Below the pieces are notes generated by a model. It searched no databases. It was not told the DNA's origin and saw only the letters and a list, made by a program, of their open reading frames with translations. Position numbers and translations under genes: made by a program. Shown here piece by piece: positions 55,818 through 63,717 of a stretch of 64,000 nucleotides of DNA. Source of the DNA: Nocardioides silvaticus (GTDB taxonomy: Bacteria; Actinomycetota; Actinomycetes; Propionibacteriales; Nocardioidaceae); contig NZ_QGDD01000003.1 in NCBI RefSeq assembly GCF_003160695.1, positions 186,001 through 250,000 of the forward strand. The letters run 5' to 3'. Position 1 is the first letter of the stretch. Each line of letters opens with the position of its first letter.

Positions 55818-57616
55818 GGTTGCTCCCTCGGGTCGGTGCGTTCGTGGTCGGCGTGCTGCTCGAGCAGGGCGGCGGCGTGGGCGCCGGCGTCGCCCTCCTG
55901 GGCGAGGCCGCGGTGGAAGGAGTCGAGCTTCTGCTCGCCGTCGGGGAACGGCGGCAGCAGCGGTACGTCGGGATCGACGACGGCCTCGACGAGCACCGGC
56001 CGGTCGGCCGTCAACGCCTCCTTCCAGGCCTGGTCGACGTCGCCGGGGTCGGCGACCCGGATGCCGGTGAGGCCGAGCAGCTCGGCGTACGCCGCGTAGG
56101 GGAAGTCGGGCAGCTCCTGGCTCTTGTCGAAGCGCGGGTCGCCCTCCATCTCCCGCTGCTCCCAGGTCACCTCGGCGAGGTCGCGGTTGTGCAGCACGAG
56201 TACGGCGAAGCGCGGGTCGGCCCAGTCGCGCCAGCGGCGGGCCACCGTCACCAGCTCGGCGAGGCCGGCCATCTGGAACGCGCCGTCGCCGCTGAGCACG
56301 ACGACCGGCCGGTCCGGGTTCTCGAGCTTGGCGGCCAGGCCGTAGGGGATGCCGGCGCCCATGCAGGCCAGCGTCGAGCAGAGGTGGGCGGGCACGCCGT
56401 CGGGGAGCCGGAGGTGCCGGGCGTACCAGTAGGTCACCGAGCCCACGTCGACGGCGACCGCGGCGTCGGCGGGCAGGTGGTCGCTGAGCCGGTCCACCAC
56501 GAGCTCGGGGTTGAGCGGCCGAGCCTCGACCTGGGTGCGCTGCCGCAGGATCGCGCGGCTGCGGGCGACCTGACCGGTCACCTCGTCGCGCCACGAGGAG
56601 TCGTCGCGGGGCGGGACCAGGTCGAGCAGCGCCTCCATCGTCGGACGGGCGTCGCCGTGCAGCCCGATCTCGACGGGATAGCGGTCGCCGATGCGGGACG
56701 GCTCGATGTCGATCTGTACGGCGCGCGCCTGGCCGGGCGCCGGGTAGAACTCGGTCCACGGGTCGTTGCTGCCGACGACGAGCAGGGCGTCGCAGCGCTC
56801 CATCAGCCAGGCCGAGGCGGGCGTCCCGAGGTGGCCCATCACCCCGCAGCTGAGCGGCGACTGCTCGTCCCACACCGGCTTGCCGAGCAGGCTGGTGGTC
56901 ACGCCGGCGCCGAGCCGGTCGGCGAGCTCTGCCACGGCGTCGCGAGCACCGCGCCCGCCCTGTCCGAGCAGGACGGCGGGACGCTCGGCCGAGCGCAGCA
57001 GCGCGGCGGCGGCCTCGAGGTCGTCGCGGTCAGGCGTCACCCGCGCCCGGTTCCAGCCGGCGGAGGTCGTCACGACGCCGTGCTCGTGCGCCGGGCCGGG
57101 GTCCTCCTCCTTCTGGACGTCGTGCGGCAGCACGACGACGGCGGGCGTCCGTCCGGTGACGGCCACGCGGATCGCCCGGTCGACCACCATCCGCGCCGAC
57201 TCCGCGGTCATCACGGTCTGCACGTAGCCGGCGACGTCGCGGAAGAGCAGCTGGAGGTCGGTCTCCTGCTGGTAGTCACTGCCGAGGACGCTCCGCTGCT
57301 GCTGCCCGACGATCGCCAGGACCGGCACGTGGTCGAGCTTGGCGTCGTAGAGGCCGTTGAGAAGGTGGACCGCGCCGGGTCCCTGGGTGCTGGTGACCAC
57401 CCCGAGCCCACCGCCGTACTTCGCGGTGGCGACCGCCATGAACGCGGCGGCCTCCTCGTGCCGCGCCTGCACGAAGTCGATGCGCTCAGGGCCGTCGTCG
57501 GCCCTGCGGACCGCGCCCAGGAGGGCGTTGATGCCGTCGCCGGAGTAGCCGAACAGCCGTCGTACGCCGGCCGCGCGGAGCCGGTCGACCACCAGATCCG
57601 CCACCAGCCGAGCCAT
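55814..57616 (-). CDS. Thiamine-pyrophosphate enzyme, pyruvate oxidase (PoxB)-like
   Basis: 600 residues from ATG 57616. The N-terminal pyrimidine domain has the catalytic Glu in VQARHEEAAAFMA, the middle domain RPAVLLGQGGRGARDAVAELADRLG, and the C-terminal TPP domain VVLSGDGAFQMAGLAELVTVARRW with HNRDLAEVTWEQREMEGDPRF. The pattern matches pyruvate oxidase/acetolactate synthase-like proteins rather than IlvB. It probably decarboxylates pyruvate to acetate at the membrane or under stress. Confidence 0.88.
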   Translation of the reverse strand: MARLVADLVVDRLRAAGVRRLFGYSGDGINALLGAVRRADDGPERIDFVQARHEEAAAFMAVATAKYGGGLGVVTSTQGPGAVHLLNGLYDAKLDHVPVLAIVGQQQRSVLGSDYQQETDLQLLFRDVAGYVQTVMTAESARMVVDRAIRVAVTGRTPAVVVLPHDVQKEEDPGPAHEHGVVTTSAGWNRARVTPDRDDLEAAAALLRSAERPAVLLGQGGRGARDAVAELADRLGAGVTTSLLGKPVWDEQSPLSCGVMGHLGTPASAWLMERCDALLVVGSNDPWTEFYPAPGQARAVQIDIEPSRIGDRYPVEIGLHGDARPTMEALLDLVPPRDDSSWRDEVTGQVARSRAILRQRTQVEARPLNPELVVDRLSDHLPADAAVAVDVGSVTYWYARHLRLPDGVPAHLCSTLACMGAGIPYGLAAKLENPDRPVVVLSGDGAFQMAGLAELVTVARRWRDWADPRFAVLVLHNRDLAEVTWEQREMEGDPRFDKSQELPDFPYAAYAELLGLTGIRVADPGDVDQAWKEALTADRPVLVEAVVDPDVPLLPPFPDGEQKLDSFHRGLAQEGDAGAHAAALLEQHADHERTDPREQP

Positions 57617-57626
57617 GGGAGTTCGC

Positions 57627-57651
57627 GTACCCGTTCCGGCCCGTTGCATCC
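57627..57651 (-). promoter_or_regulatory. Candidate SigB/SigF-type promoter of the TPP-LLM operon
   Basis: Minus strand GGGAT, 15 nt, GGGTAC (57632-57627), ending 10 nt before ATG 57616. It resembles the actinobacterial general-stress consensus (GGWWT, 15-17 nt, GGGTAY). Confidence 0.4.
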
Positions 57652-57666
57652 CAGTGGGCCGGGTAC
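57643..57666 (+). promoter_or_regulatory. Candidate SigB/SigF-type promoter of the lipoprotein-molybdoenzyme operon
   Basis: GTTG (57643-57646), 14 nt, GGGTAC (57661-57666), ending 10 nt before ATG 57677. It faces the similar GGGTAC promoter of the divergent operon. Confidence 0.45.
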
Positions 57667-57676
57667 CGACCCGGCC

Positions 57677-58081
57677 ATGCGGGTGCCCCGATGGGTCGCG
57701 ATCGGCGCCGCGCTCGTCGCTGGCATGGCGACGTCCGCGTGCGCCCAGTCGGGCGACCCGGCGATCGACCGTGCGCAGCACTTCTACGCGTCGGTCTCGC
57801 ACAAGGACGGCGCCGCGGCGTGCGCGGACCTGGCCCCGGAGGCACGGAAGGCCCTCGAGCAACAGGAAGGGAAGCCGTGCGCCGAGGCGATCCTGAAGCA
57901 GGGCCTCCCGGACATGGTCGGTGAGGCCGACGTCCAGGTCTTCGGGTCGATGGCACAGGTGACCTTCCCCGACGAGACCGCGTTCCTGTCGCGGTACGGC
58001 GACGACTGGCTGCTGGTCGCGGTCGGTTGCGAGCCGGCCACGGGCGACGAGCCGCACGACTGCTCGGTGGAGGTGGGCTGA
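57677..58081 (+). CDS. Secreted lipoprotein of unknown function
   Basis: 134 residues. The signal peptide (VPRWVAIGAALVAGMATSAC) ends in a lipobox-like TSAC with C22. The mature domain (about 110 residues) has four Cys that could form two disulfides, and an NTF2-like alpha/beta pattern (AQHFYASVSHKDGAAACADL; DVQVFGSMAQVTFPD; DDWLLVAVGCEP). It is the first gene of a five-gene operon. Confidence 0.8.
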   Translation: MRVPRWVAIGAALVAGMATSACAQSGDPAIDRAQHFYASVSHKDGAAACADLAPEARKALEQQEGKPCAEAILKQGLPDMVGEADVQVFGSMAQVTFPDETAFLSRYGDDWLLVAVGCEPATGDEPHDCSVEVG

Positions 58082-58165
58082 GTGCGAGCGATCTTCCTCG
58101 GCTACCTGACGGTCATCGCGCTCGGCCTGGCCTTCTTCCTCGCCATCGGTCTCGGGCGGTGGTGA
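58082..58165 (+). CDS. 27-residue single-helix membrane peptide
   Basis: A GTG-started ORF with sequence MRAIFLGYLTVIALGLAF followed by FLAIGLGRW: a single hydrophobic helix with a basic residue at each end. It starts on the base after the lipoprotein stop and ends overlapping the next GTG start (GTGA), so it fits exactly into the 80-base gap between two genes. That fit is the main evidence. It may be a small subunit or anchor working with the DUF6766 protein. Confidence 0.65.
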   Translation: MRAIFLGYLTVIALGLAFFLAIGLGRW

Positions 58166-58845
58166 GGGTCGTGCGCTCGGCACTCCGCAACCACTCGCTC
58201 GGCCTGTTCTTCGGCCTCCTCTTCCTGCTCAGCCTCGTCGGGCACGCCCTGGCGGGCTGGCAGGAGTTCAACGCCGTGCAGACCGCCGAGGGGTTCGGCA
58301 CGCTCTCGCTGGGTCGCTACCTGGTCTCCTCCGACTTCGCAGTCGACGTCACCGAGAACTGGCAGAGCGAGTACCTCCAGTTCCTCCTCTACATCACCGC
58401 GACGGTGTGGTTCCTCCAACGCGGGTCGCCGGAGTCCAAGGAGCTGCACAAGGCCGGGCTGGAGTCCGACGAGGACCAGAAGGTCGGGAGGCACGCCGAC
58501 GAGAGGTCGCCGCGCTGGGCCGCCGTCGGCGGCTTCCGTACGACGCTCTTCTCGTGGTCGCTCACACTCACGATGGGCACGATCTTCCTGCTGTCCTGGC
58601 TCGCGCAGTCGGTCGCCGGGAGGGTCGCCTACAACGAGACCAGGCTGGAGCGGTTCCAGGACCCGGTGAGCTGGACCTCCTACCTCACCAACGCCGACTT
58701 CTGGTCGCGCACGCTGCAGAACTGGCAGTCGGAGTTCCTCGCGGTCGGCTCGATGGCCGTGCTCGCCATCTACCTCCGTCAGCGCGGATCGCCGGAGAGC
58801 AAGCCGGTCGGTGAGGCGCACGACGCAACAGGGATCGAAGGCTGA
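58162..58845 (+). CDS. DUF6766-like membrane protein with internal duplication
   Basis: 227 residues from GTG 58162 (GTG 58171 is also possible). Hydrophobic segments lie at about 13-32, 70-88, 127-150 and 195-212. The sequence is a two-fold repeat: NWQSEYLQFLLYITATVW then QRGSPESK in the first half, NWQSEFLAVGSMAVLAIY then QRGSPESK in the second. It matches DUF6766 proteins of unknown function. The tight operon with a 27-residue membrane peptide and a molybdoenzyme suggests a membrane-bound partner. Confidence 0.8.
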   Translation: MRVVRSALRNHSLGLFFGLLFLLSLVGHALAGWQEFNAVQTAEGFGTLSLGRYLVSSDFAVDVTENWQSEYLQFLLYITATVWFLQRGSPESKELHKAGLESDEDQKVGRHADERSPRWAAVGGFRTTLFSWSLTLTMGTIFLLSWLAQSVAGRVAYNETRLERFQDPVSWTSYLTNADFWSRTLQNWQSEFLAVGSMAVLAIYLRQRGSPESKPVGEAHDATGIEG

Positions 58846-58846
58846 C

Positions 58847-61189
58847 ATGACCACCGAACGCATCGACGACGTCTGGGGAGCACGCACCCCGCACCCGCGC
58901 GCGACGGCGTGGCCGACGAGGGTGGACCTCCACCTCGAGGACGGGGTGTCCGAGGCCGACGTCGACCGGTGGGTGCAGTCGGCCTGCCTGCTCTGCAGCA
59001 ACGGCTGCGGGTGCGACATCGCCGTGAAGGACGGCCGCATGGTGGGCGTCCGCGGCAGGGAGACCGACCGGGTGAACCACGGCCGGCTCGGGCCGAAGGG
59101 CCTCTACGGCAGCACACCGTGGGCCTCCTCCCCCGACCGGCTGACCCGCCCGTTGGTGCGCGAGGGCGGACGGCTGGTCGAGACCGACTGGGACACCGCG
59201 ATGGGCCGGATCGTCGAGCGGTCCCGGCAACTCCTCGACGAGGAGGGGCCGCTCACCCACGGCTTCTACACCAGCGGCCAACTCTTCCTCGAGGAGTACT
59301 ACGTGCAGGCCGTCGTCGGGAAGGCCGGCATCGGCACGCCGCACATGGACGGCAACACCCGGCTCTGCACGGCCACCAGCGCCGCGGCGTTCAAGGAGTC
59401 CTTCGGCGCGGACGGCCAGCCCGGTTCCTACGAGGACATCGAGCACTGCGACGCGCTCTTCCTGTACGGCCACAACATGGCCGAGACCCAGACCGTGCTG
59501 TGGTCGCGGGTCCTCGACCGCACCCACGGCGACGACCCGCCGCGGGTCGTGTGCGTCGACCCGCGCCGGACCACGGTCGCCGCCGAGGCCGAGCGCACCG
59601 GAGGGGTGCATCTCCGGCCACGCGTCGGGACCAACCAGGCGCTGATGAACGCCCTCACCCGGGAGCTCATGGAGAACGGTTGGGTCGACGAGGCGTACGT
59701 CGCCACGCACACGATCGGCTTCGACGACCTGAGGAGCGTCGTGGCGCCGTATACCCCCGAGGAGGCCGAGCGGGTCTGCGGTGTCCCGGCCGACGACGTC
59801 CGGCGGGCGGCGCGGATCTTCGGTGAGGCCGAGGCGCCGCTGTCGACGGTGCTGCAGGGGTTCTACCAGTCCCACCAGGCGACGGCGGCGTCCGTCGCCG
59901 TGCACAACCTGCACCTGCTGCGCGGGATGATCGGGCGGCCGGGCGCCGGGGTGCTGCAGATGAACGGGCAGCCGACCGCGCAGAACAACCGCGAGTGCGG
60001 CGCCGACGGCGACCTCACCGGCTTCCGCAACTGGGACAACCCCGAGCACGTCCGACAGCTGGCGGACCAGTGGAACGTCGACCCGATGACCATCCCGCAC
60101 TGGGCACCGCCGACGCACGTCATGCAGATGTTCTCCTACGCCGAGGCCGGCAGCATCGAGCTGCTCTGGATCTCCGCGACCAACCCCGCGGTGTCGATGC
60201 CGGAGTCCGCCCGGATCCGCCGGATCCTCTCCAAGCCCGAGGTCTTCGTGATCGTGCAGGACCTGTTCCTCACCGAGACCGCCGAGCTGGCCGACGTCGT
60301 GCTCCCGGCGGCGGGATGGGGCGAGAAGACCGGCTGCTTCACCAACGTCGACCGCACCGTGCACCTGTCCGAGCAGGCCGTCGACCCGCCCGGCGAGGCC
60401 CGCAGCGACCTCGACATCTTCGTGGCCTACGCCGACGCGATGGGCTTCGTCGACCGCGACGGCGCCCCGCTGGTCAAGTGGCGCACGCCGGAGCAGGTCT
60501 TCGAGGCGTGGAAGGAGTCGACCCGCGGCCGGCCGGTCGACTACACCGGCCTCACCTACGCCAAGCTGCGGGGCCCGTCGGGCATCCAGTGGCCGGTGAA
60601 CGAGGAGCACCCCGACGGGACCGCCCGGCTCTACGCCGACGGCGTCTTCCCGAGCGACACCGACGTCTGCGAGACCTACGGCCACGACCTGGTGACCGGC
60701 GCGACCGTGACCGAGCAGGAGCACCGCGCGCTGGCGCCCGGGGGGCGGGCGTTCCTCAAGGGCGCGCCGTACCTGCCCCCGCACGAGGAGCCCGACGACG
60801 CCTATCCGCTGCGCTACACGACCGGCCGCAGCGTCTACCAGTTCCACACGCGCACCAAGACCGGCCGCTCGCGGCCGCTCGACGACGCCGCCCCGGACGC
60901 CTGGGTCGAGCTCGCGGCCGCGGACGCCGAGGCACGCGGCATCGCCGACGGCGACCGGGTCCGGGTCGAGTCGCCGCGCGGCGCCATCGAGGTGCGGGCG
61001 CGGATCGGTCGCGTCATGGAGGGCGCCGTCTTCGCGCCGTTCCACTACGGCCACTGGGACCCCGCCGGCACCGCCGAGGACGCGGACGCTCGGCAGGCCA
61101 ACGAGCTGACGATGACCGTGTGGGACCCCGTCTCGAAGCAGCCCGTCTTCAAGACGGCGGCCTGCCAGGTCACCAGGATCGGAGGCTGA
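58847..61189 (+). CDS. Molybdopterin oxidoreductase (assimilatory nitrate reductase-like)
   Basis: 780 residues. The DMSO-reductase-family layout is complete: an N-terminal cluster segment CLLCSNGCGCDIAVKDG (C47, C50, C54, C56), bis-MGD binding domains (LFLYGHNMAETQTV; LRGMIGRPGAGVLQMNGQPTAQNN), and a C-terminal DPBB domain from about 655. C174 in RLCTATSAAAF is the expected Mo ligand, as in NasA/NapA. The usual fourth cluster Cys (CxKG) is replaced by Gly in RLGPKG. No Tat signal, so cytoplasmic. No nitrate or nitrite genes are adjacent, so the substrate is open. Confidence 0.88.
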   Translation: MTTERIDDVWGARTPHPRATAWPTRVDLHLEDGVSEADVDRWVQSACLLCSNGCGCDIAVKDGRMVGVRGRETDRVNHGRLGPKGLYGSTPWASSPDRLTRPLVREGGRLVETDWDTAMGRIVERSRQLLDEEGPLTHGFYTSGQLFLEEYYVQAVVGKAGIGTPHMDGNTRLCTATSAAAFKESFGADGQPGSYEDIEHCDALFLYGHNMAETQTVLWSRVLDRTHGDDPPRVVCVDPRRTTVAAEAERTGGVHLRPRVGTNQALMNALTRELMENGWVDEAYVATHTIGFDDLRSVVAPYTPEEAERVCGVPADDVRRAARIFGEAEAPLSTVLQGFYQSHQATAASVAVHNLHLLRGMIGRPGAGVLQMNGQPTAQNNRECGADGDLTGFRNWDNPEHVRQLADQWNVDPMTIPHWAPPTHVMQMFSYAEAGSIELLWISATNPAVSMPESARIRRILSKPEVFVIVQDLFLTETAELADVVLPAAGWGEKTGCFTNVDRTVHLSEQAVDPPGEARSDLDIFVAYADAMGFVDRDGAPLVKWRTPEQVFEAWKESTRGRPVDYTGLTYAKLRGPSGIQWPVNEEHPDGTARLYADGVFPSDTDVCETYGHDLVTGATVTEQEHRALAPGGRAFLKGAPYLPPHEEPDDAYPLRYTTGRSVYQFHTRTKTGRSRPLDDAAPDAWVELAAADAEARGIADGDRVRVESPRGAIEVRARIGRVMEGAVFAPFHYGHWDPAGTAEDADARQANELTMTVWDPVSKQPVFKTAACQVTRIGG

Positions 61190-61190
61190 C

Positions 61191-61655
61191 GTGCCGCACC
61201 TGTCCACCTACGTCGGCCTCGCCGACCACAGCGAGAAGACCTTGGCCGACTCCTTCCGCGCCGTCGCCGACGGGCACGCGCACGTCAGTGACGTGCACTT
61301 CACCTGCCTGACCCTCGCCGGCTGGAGCGATGACCACCGGCACCGGCTCGCGTCGGTCGTCGAGCGGTACGGCGAGGACACCGACATCGACGAGCCCGAG
61401 CGGCTCCACGCCGCGGGTCTGGCCGAGGTGCGCGAGGGCGAGGTCGGCCTGCTGCGCGACCTCCAGGACCTGCACGTCCTCGCCTCGCTCGTGCAGACCA
61501 CCTGGACGGTGGTCGCCCAGGGCGCCCAGGGGCTGCGCGACACCGAGCTGCTCGAGGTGGCCCACCACTGCAACGCCGAGACCTCGCGGCAGCTGTCCTG
61601 GCTGAACACGAGGATGAAGGTCGCCGCGCCGCAGGCCCTGATCGTCAGCCCCTGA
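61191..61655 (+). CDS. Hypothetical helical protein, ferritin-like in appearance
   Basis: 154 residues from GTG, one base after the molybdoenzyme stop, with GGAGG as ribosome binding site. Predicted as mostly helical, with Glu and His in helical spacing (EVGLLRDLQDLHVLASLVQTTW; DTELLEVAHHCNAETSRQLSWL) that could bind metal as in four-helix carriers, but no family motif is certain. As the last gene of the operon it may be a chaperone or partner of the molybdoenzyme. Confidence 0.7.
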   Translation: MPHLSTYVGLADHSEKTLADSFRAVADGHAHVSDVHFTCLTLAGWSDDHRHRLASVVERYGEDTDIDEPERLHAAGLAEVREGEVGLLRDLQDLHVLASLVQTTWTVVAQGAQGLRDTELLEVAHHCNAETSRQLSWLNTRMKVAAPQALIVSP

Positions 61656-61681
61656 CCGGGCCCGCGGGCGGCGGCCCTCGG

Positions 61682-61737
61682 ATGGATCGGCCCCCGAAGC
61701 AGGTCGCTATCAACCTCGGGGGCCTCGACCGATCCAT
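61682..61737. other. Large bulged hairpin after the molybdoenzyme operon
   Basis: ATGGATCGG (61682-61690) pairs with CCGATCCAT (61729-61737), and CCCCCGA (61691-61697) with TCGGGGG (61716-61722), leaving a 6-nt one-sided bulge and an 18-nt loop. It lies 27 bases after the last stop. No T-run follows. It may be a terminator without U-tract or an RNA regulatory element. Confidence 0.5.
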
Positions 61738-61760
61738 ATCTGCAGCTACGGGCCGACCGT

Positions 61761-61810
61761 GCCGGGTGCGATACCCGGCCACCGCCGGAGCAGACCGGAT
61801 CCCAGGATCC
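61761..61810. other. Two further short hairpins upstream of the ANTAR gene
   Basis: GCCGGGT-GCGAT-ACCCGGC (61761-61779) and GGATCC-CA-GGATCC (61797-61810) follow the large hairpin. ANTAR proteins act on paired RNA stem-loops, but the loops here do not show the usual hexaloop, and the predicted gene start appears leaderless. Confidence 0.35.
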
Positions 61811-61847
61811 TGCGCGGCATTCGATCCGGGAGTGTCACACTGCCGGA

Positions 61848-62474
61848 ATGAGCGAGCTCGATGGGGGTCTGACCGGCCGCTTCTCCTACGACGTGCGGTC
61901 GGACGCGTGGCACTGGGACACCGAGATCCACCGCATCCACGGCCTGCCCGCCGACATCGAGCCGACGACCTCCCACGTCCTCGGATCGGCGGCACCCGGC
62001 GACGCGAAGCGGGTCGAGGAGCTGCTCGAGAAGATGATCGAGACGACGGAGTCGTTCAGCGTCGCCTACCGCGTCAAGGCAGGCGACGGGAAGGAGCGCA
62101 ACGTCCTGCTCGTGGGCGAGCGGGCGCTCTGCGCCGCGCCGGACAAGGTCAGCGTCATCGAGGGCTTCTTCGTCGACCTGACGCCCGACGTCGCCGAGGT
62201 GGTCGGCGAGGCCACCCACGCTGCGGTGGAGGCGAGCGCCGAGCACCGCGCCGTGATCGAGCAGGCCAAGGGCGCGCTGATGCTGGCCTACGGGTTCGAC
62301 GAGGACGCCGCGTTCTCGATGCTGTCGTGGTGGTCGCGCAACCGGAACATCAAGGTGCGCGACCTGGCCACCGAGCTGATGCGGGCGAGCGAGGAGGGCG
62401 CCGCCAGCGGCCAGCAGTTCCGGACCCAGGTCGACCGGCTGCTGCACGACCTCACCGGCAACGACAGCCGATGA
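61848..62474 (+). CDS. PAS-ANTAR RNA-binding regulator
   Basis: 208 residues. Residues 10-115 form a PAS fold (GRFSYDVRSDAWHWDTEIHRIHGL; FSVAYRVKAGDGKERNVLLVG). Residues 133-185 are an ANTAR domain (AVIEQAKGALMLAYGFDEDAAFSMLSW...LA TELMRA), which binds nascent-RNA stem-loops to prevent termination. A CACACT hexamer ends 7 nt before the ATG. It is a single-gene unit between two redox operons and may control either. The PAS signal is unknown. Confidence 0.9.
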   Translation: MSELDGGLTGRFSYDVRSDAWHWDTEIHRIHGLPADIEPTTSHVLGSAAPGDAKRVEELLEKMIETTESFSVAYRVKAGDGKERNVLLVGERALCAAPDKVSVIEGFFVDLTPDVAEVVGEATHAAVEASAEHRAVIEQAKGALMLAYGFDEDAAFSMLSWWSRNRNIKVRDLATELMRASEEGAASGQQFRTQVDRLLHDLTGNDSR

Positions 62475-62490
62475 GCGCGGGGTCGTCCGT

Positions 62491-62640
62491 CTAGAAGACG
62501 CTCGCTAGCCGGTCCCGGCAGTCCTCGATCACGAGACCGCGGTCGAGCGCCTCGTCGACGTACGGCGCGAGGTCGGCAGGGACGTCCGGGCGCGCCACGT
62601 CGCGCTCACCCAGGAACCCCAGCAGGTCGTCGATGCCCAT
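62491..62640 (-). CDS. Small hypothetical protein (49 residues)
   Basis: From ATG 62640 the product is MGIDDLLGFLGERDVARPDV followed by about 29 residues; the longer frame to 62682 includes a Gly/Pro-rich start and is less likely. Acidic and helical, with no family recognised. A SigB-like GGGTAT lies 9 nt before this ATG, which favours it. It lies opposite and upstream of the di-iron protein gene. Confidence 0.4.
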   Translation of the reverse strand: MGIDDLLGFLGERDVARPDVPADLAPYVDEALDRGLVIEDCRDRLASVF

Positions 62641-62649
62641 GGCAGGGGG

Positions 62650-62675
62650 ATACCCGGGGGCACCCGAGTCGATAC
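62650..62675 (-). promoter_or_regulatory. Candidate SigB/SigF-type promoter of the 49-residue ORF
   Basis: Minus strand GTAT (62675-62672), 16 nt, GGGTAT (62655-62650). A GGGTAA also occurs on the plus strand at 62698-62703 ahead of the divergent di-iron gene, though with no good -35. Confidence 0.35.
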
Positions 62676-62730
62676 CGCTCATGCGCGCGCGGGAAGTGGG
62701 TAACTCCCGTCAGCGAGAGCGGAGGACGGC

Positions 62731-63717
62731 ATGAACCTTCCCGAACCCCGGGGACAACTGAGCGGCCAGCTGGTGCGGGCACTGCGTGACGGCGCGCCTG
62801 TCACCGGCTCGACGACGAGCGGCAAGGAGGACCTGCAGCTGAGCCTGTGGGTCCTCTACGAGCTGCACTACCGCGGCTTCGACGAGGTCGACGACCGGCG
62901 CGAGTGGGACCCGGCGCTCATCGGCCTGCGCGCGGGGCTGGAGGAGCAGTTCGAGGCGGACCTGCGCGACGCCTGCGCACCGGTCGTCGCACTGGCCGGC
63001 GACTCCGACTGGGTCCCGACCCAGCTCGAGGACATCACGGCCTACGACAACGGCACCTCGCTGCCGCGCTTCCTCCAGCGGGAAGCCACCAGCGACCAGT
63101 ACCTGGAGTTCCTCGTCCAGCGCAGCATCTACCACCTGAAGGAGAGCGACCCGCACGCGTTCGTCGTCCCCCGCCTCGCGGGTGCGGCGAAGGTCGCCCT
63201 CGCCGAGCTGCAGTACGACGAGTTCGGCGGCGGCCGCCCCGAGGCGCTGCACTCCCAGCTCTACGCCGATGCGTTGGAGGAGAGCGGGCTCGACCCGACC
63301 TACGGCGCCTACATCGACCGGGTGCCGGCGTACGCCCTCGCCGTCAACAACGCCATGTCGTTGTTCGGCCTCCACCGCCGGCTGCGCGGCGCGGCGATGG
63401 GCCACCTCGCGGCGTTCGAGATGACCAGCTCGCTGCCCTGCCGGCGCTACCTGCAGGGCGCGGAGCGCCTGGACCTGCCGCAGGCGGTCCGCCACTACTT
63501 CGACGAGCACGTCGAGGCCGACGCGGTGCACGAGCACATCGCGGCGCGCGACATCTGTGGCTCGCTGGTCGAGGCCGACCCCCCCCTGCGCGAGGACGTC
63601 CTCTTCGGCGCCGCGGCCTGCGTCCACCTCGACGCCGTCGCCGGTGAGAAGATGATCGACGCGTGGATGCGCGACAGCTCCACCCTCCTGCCCGAGCTGG
63701 GGAGGGAGGTCGCATGA
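62731..63717 (+). CDS. Haem-oxygenase-like di-iron protein (iron-containing redox enzyme family)
   Basis: 328 residues, with GCGGAGGAC as ribosome binding site. The sequence is all-helical with the HDO-type ligand pattern: LWVLYELHYRGFDEV, LQYDEFGGGRPEALHSQLYADAL and YFDEHVEADAVHEHIAARDIC supply Glu, His and Asp residues on three helices. Members of this superfamily are O2-activating oxidases or N-oxygenases. It overlaps the CDGSH gene by ATGA. The reaction is unknown. Confidence 0.87.
   Translation: MNLPEPRGQLSGQLVRALRDGAPVTGSTTSGKEDLQLSLWVLYELHYRGFDEVDDRREWDPALIGLRAGLEEQFEADLRDACAPVVALAGDSDWVPTQLEDITAYDNGTSLPRFLQREATSDQYLEFLVQRSIYHLKESDPHAFVVPRLAGAAKVALAELQYDEFGGGRPEALHSQLYADALEESGLDPTYGAYIDRVPAYALAVNNAMSLFGLHRRLRGAAMGHLAAFEMTSSLPCRRYLQGAERLDLPQAVRHYFDEHVEADAVHEHIAARDICGSLVEADPPLREDVLFGAAACVHLDAVAGEKMIDAWMRDSSTLLPELGREVA

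Noticed and set aside
62641..62682. Start of the small minus-strand ORF at ATG 62682
   Set aside because: The added 14 residues (SGIDSGAPGYPPA) are encoded across a promoter-like GGGTAT, so the inner ATG at 62640 is preferred.
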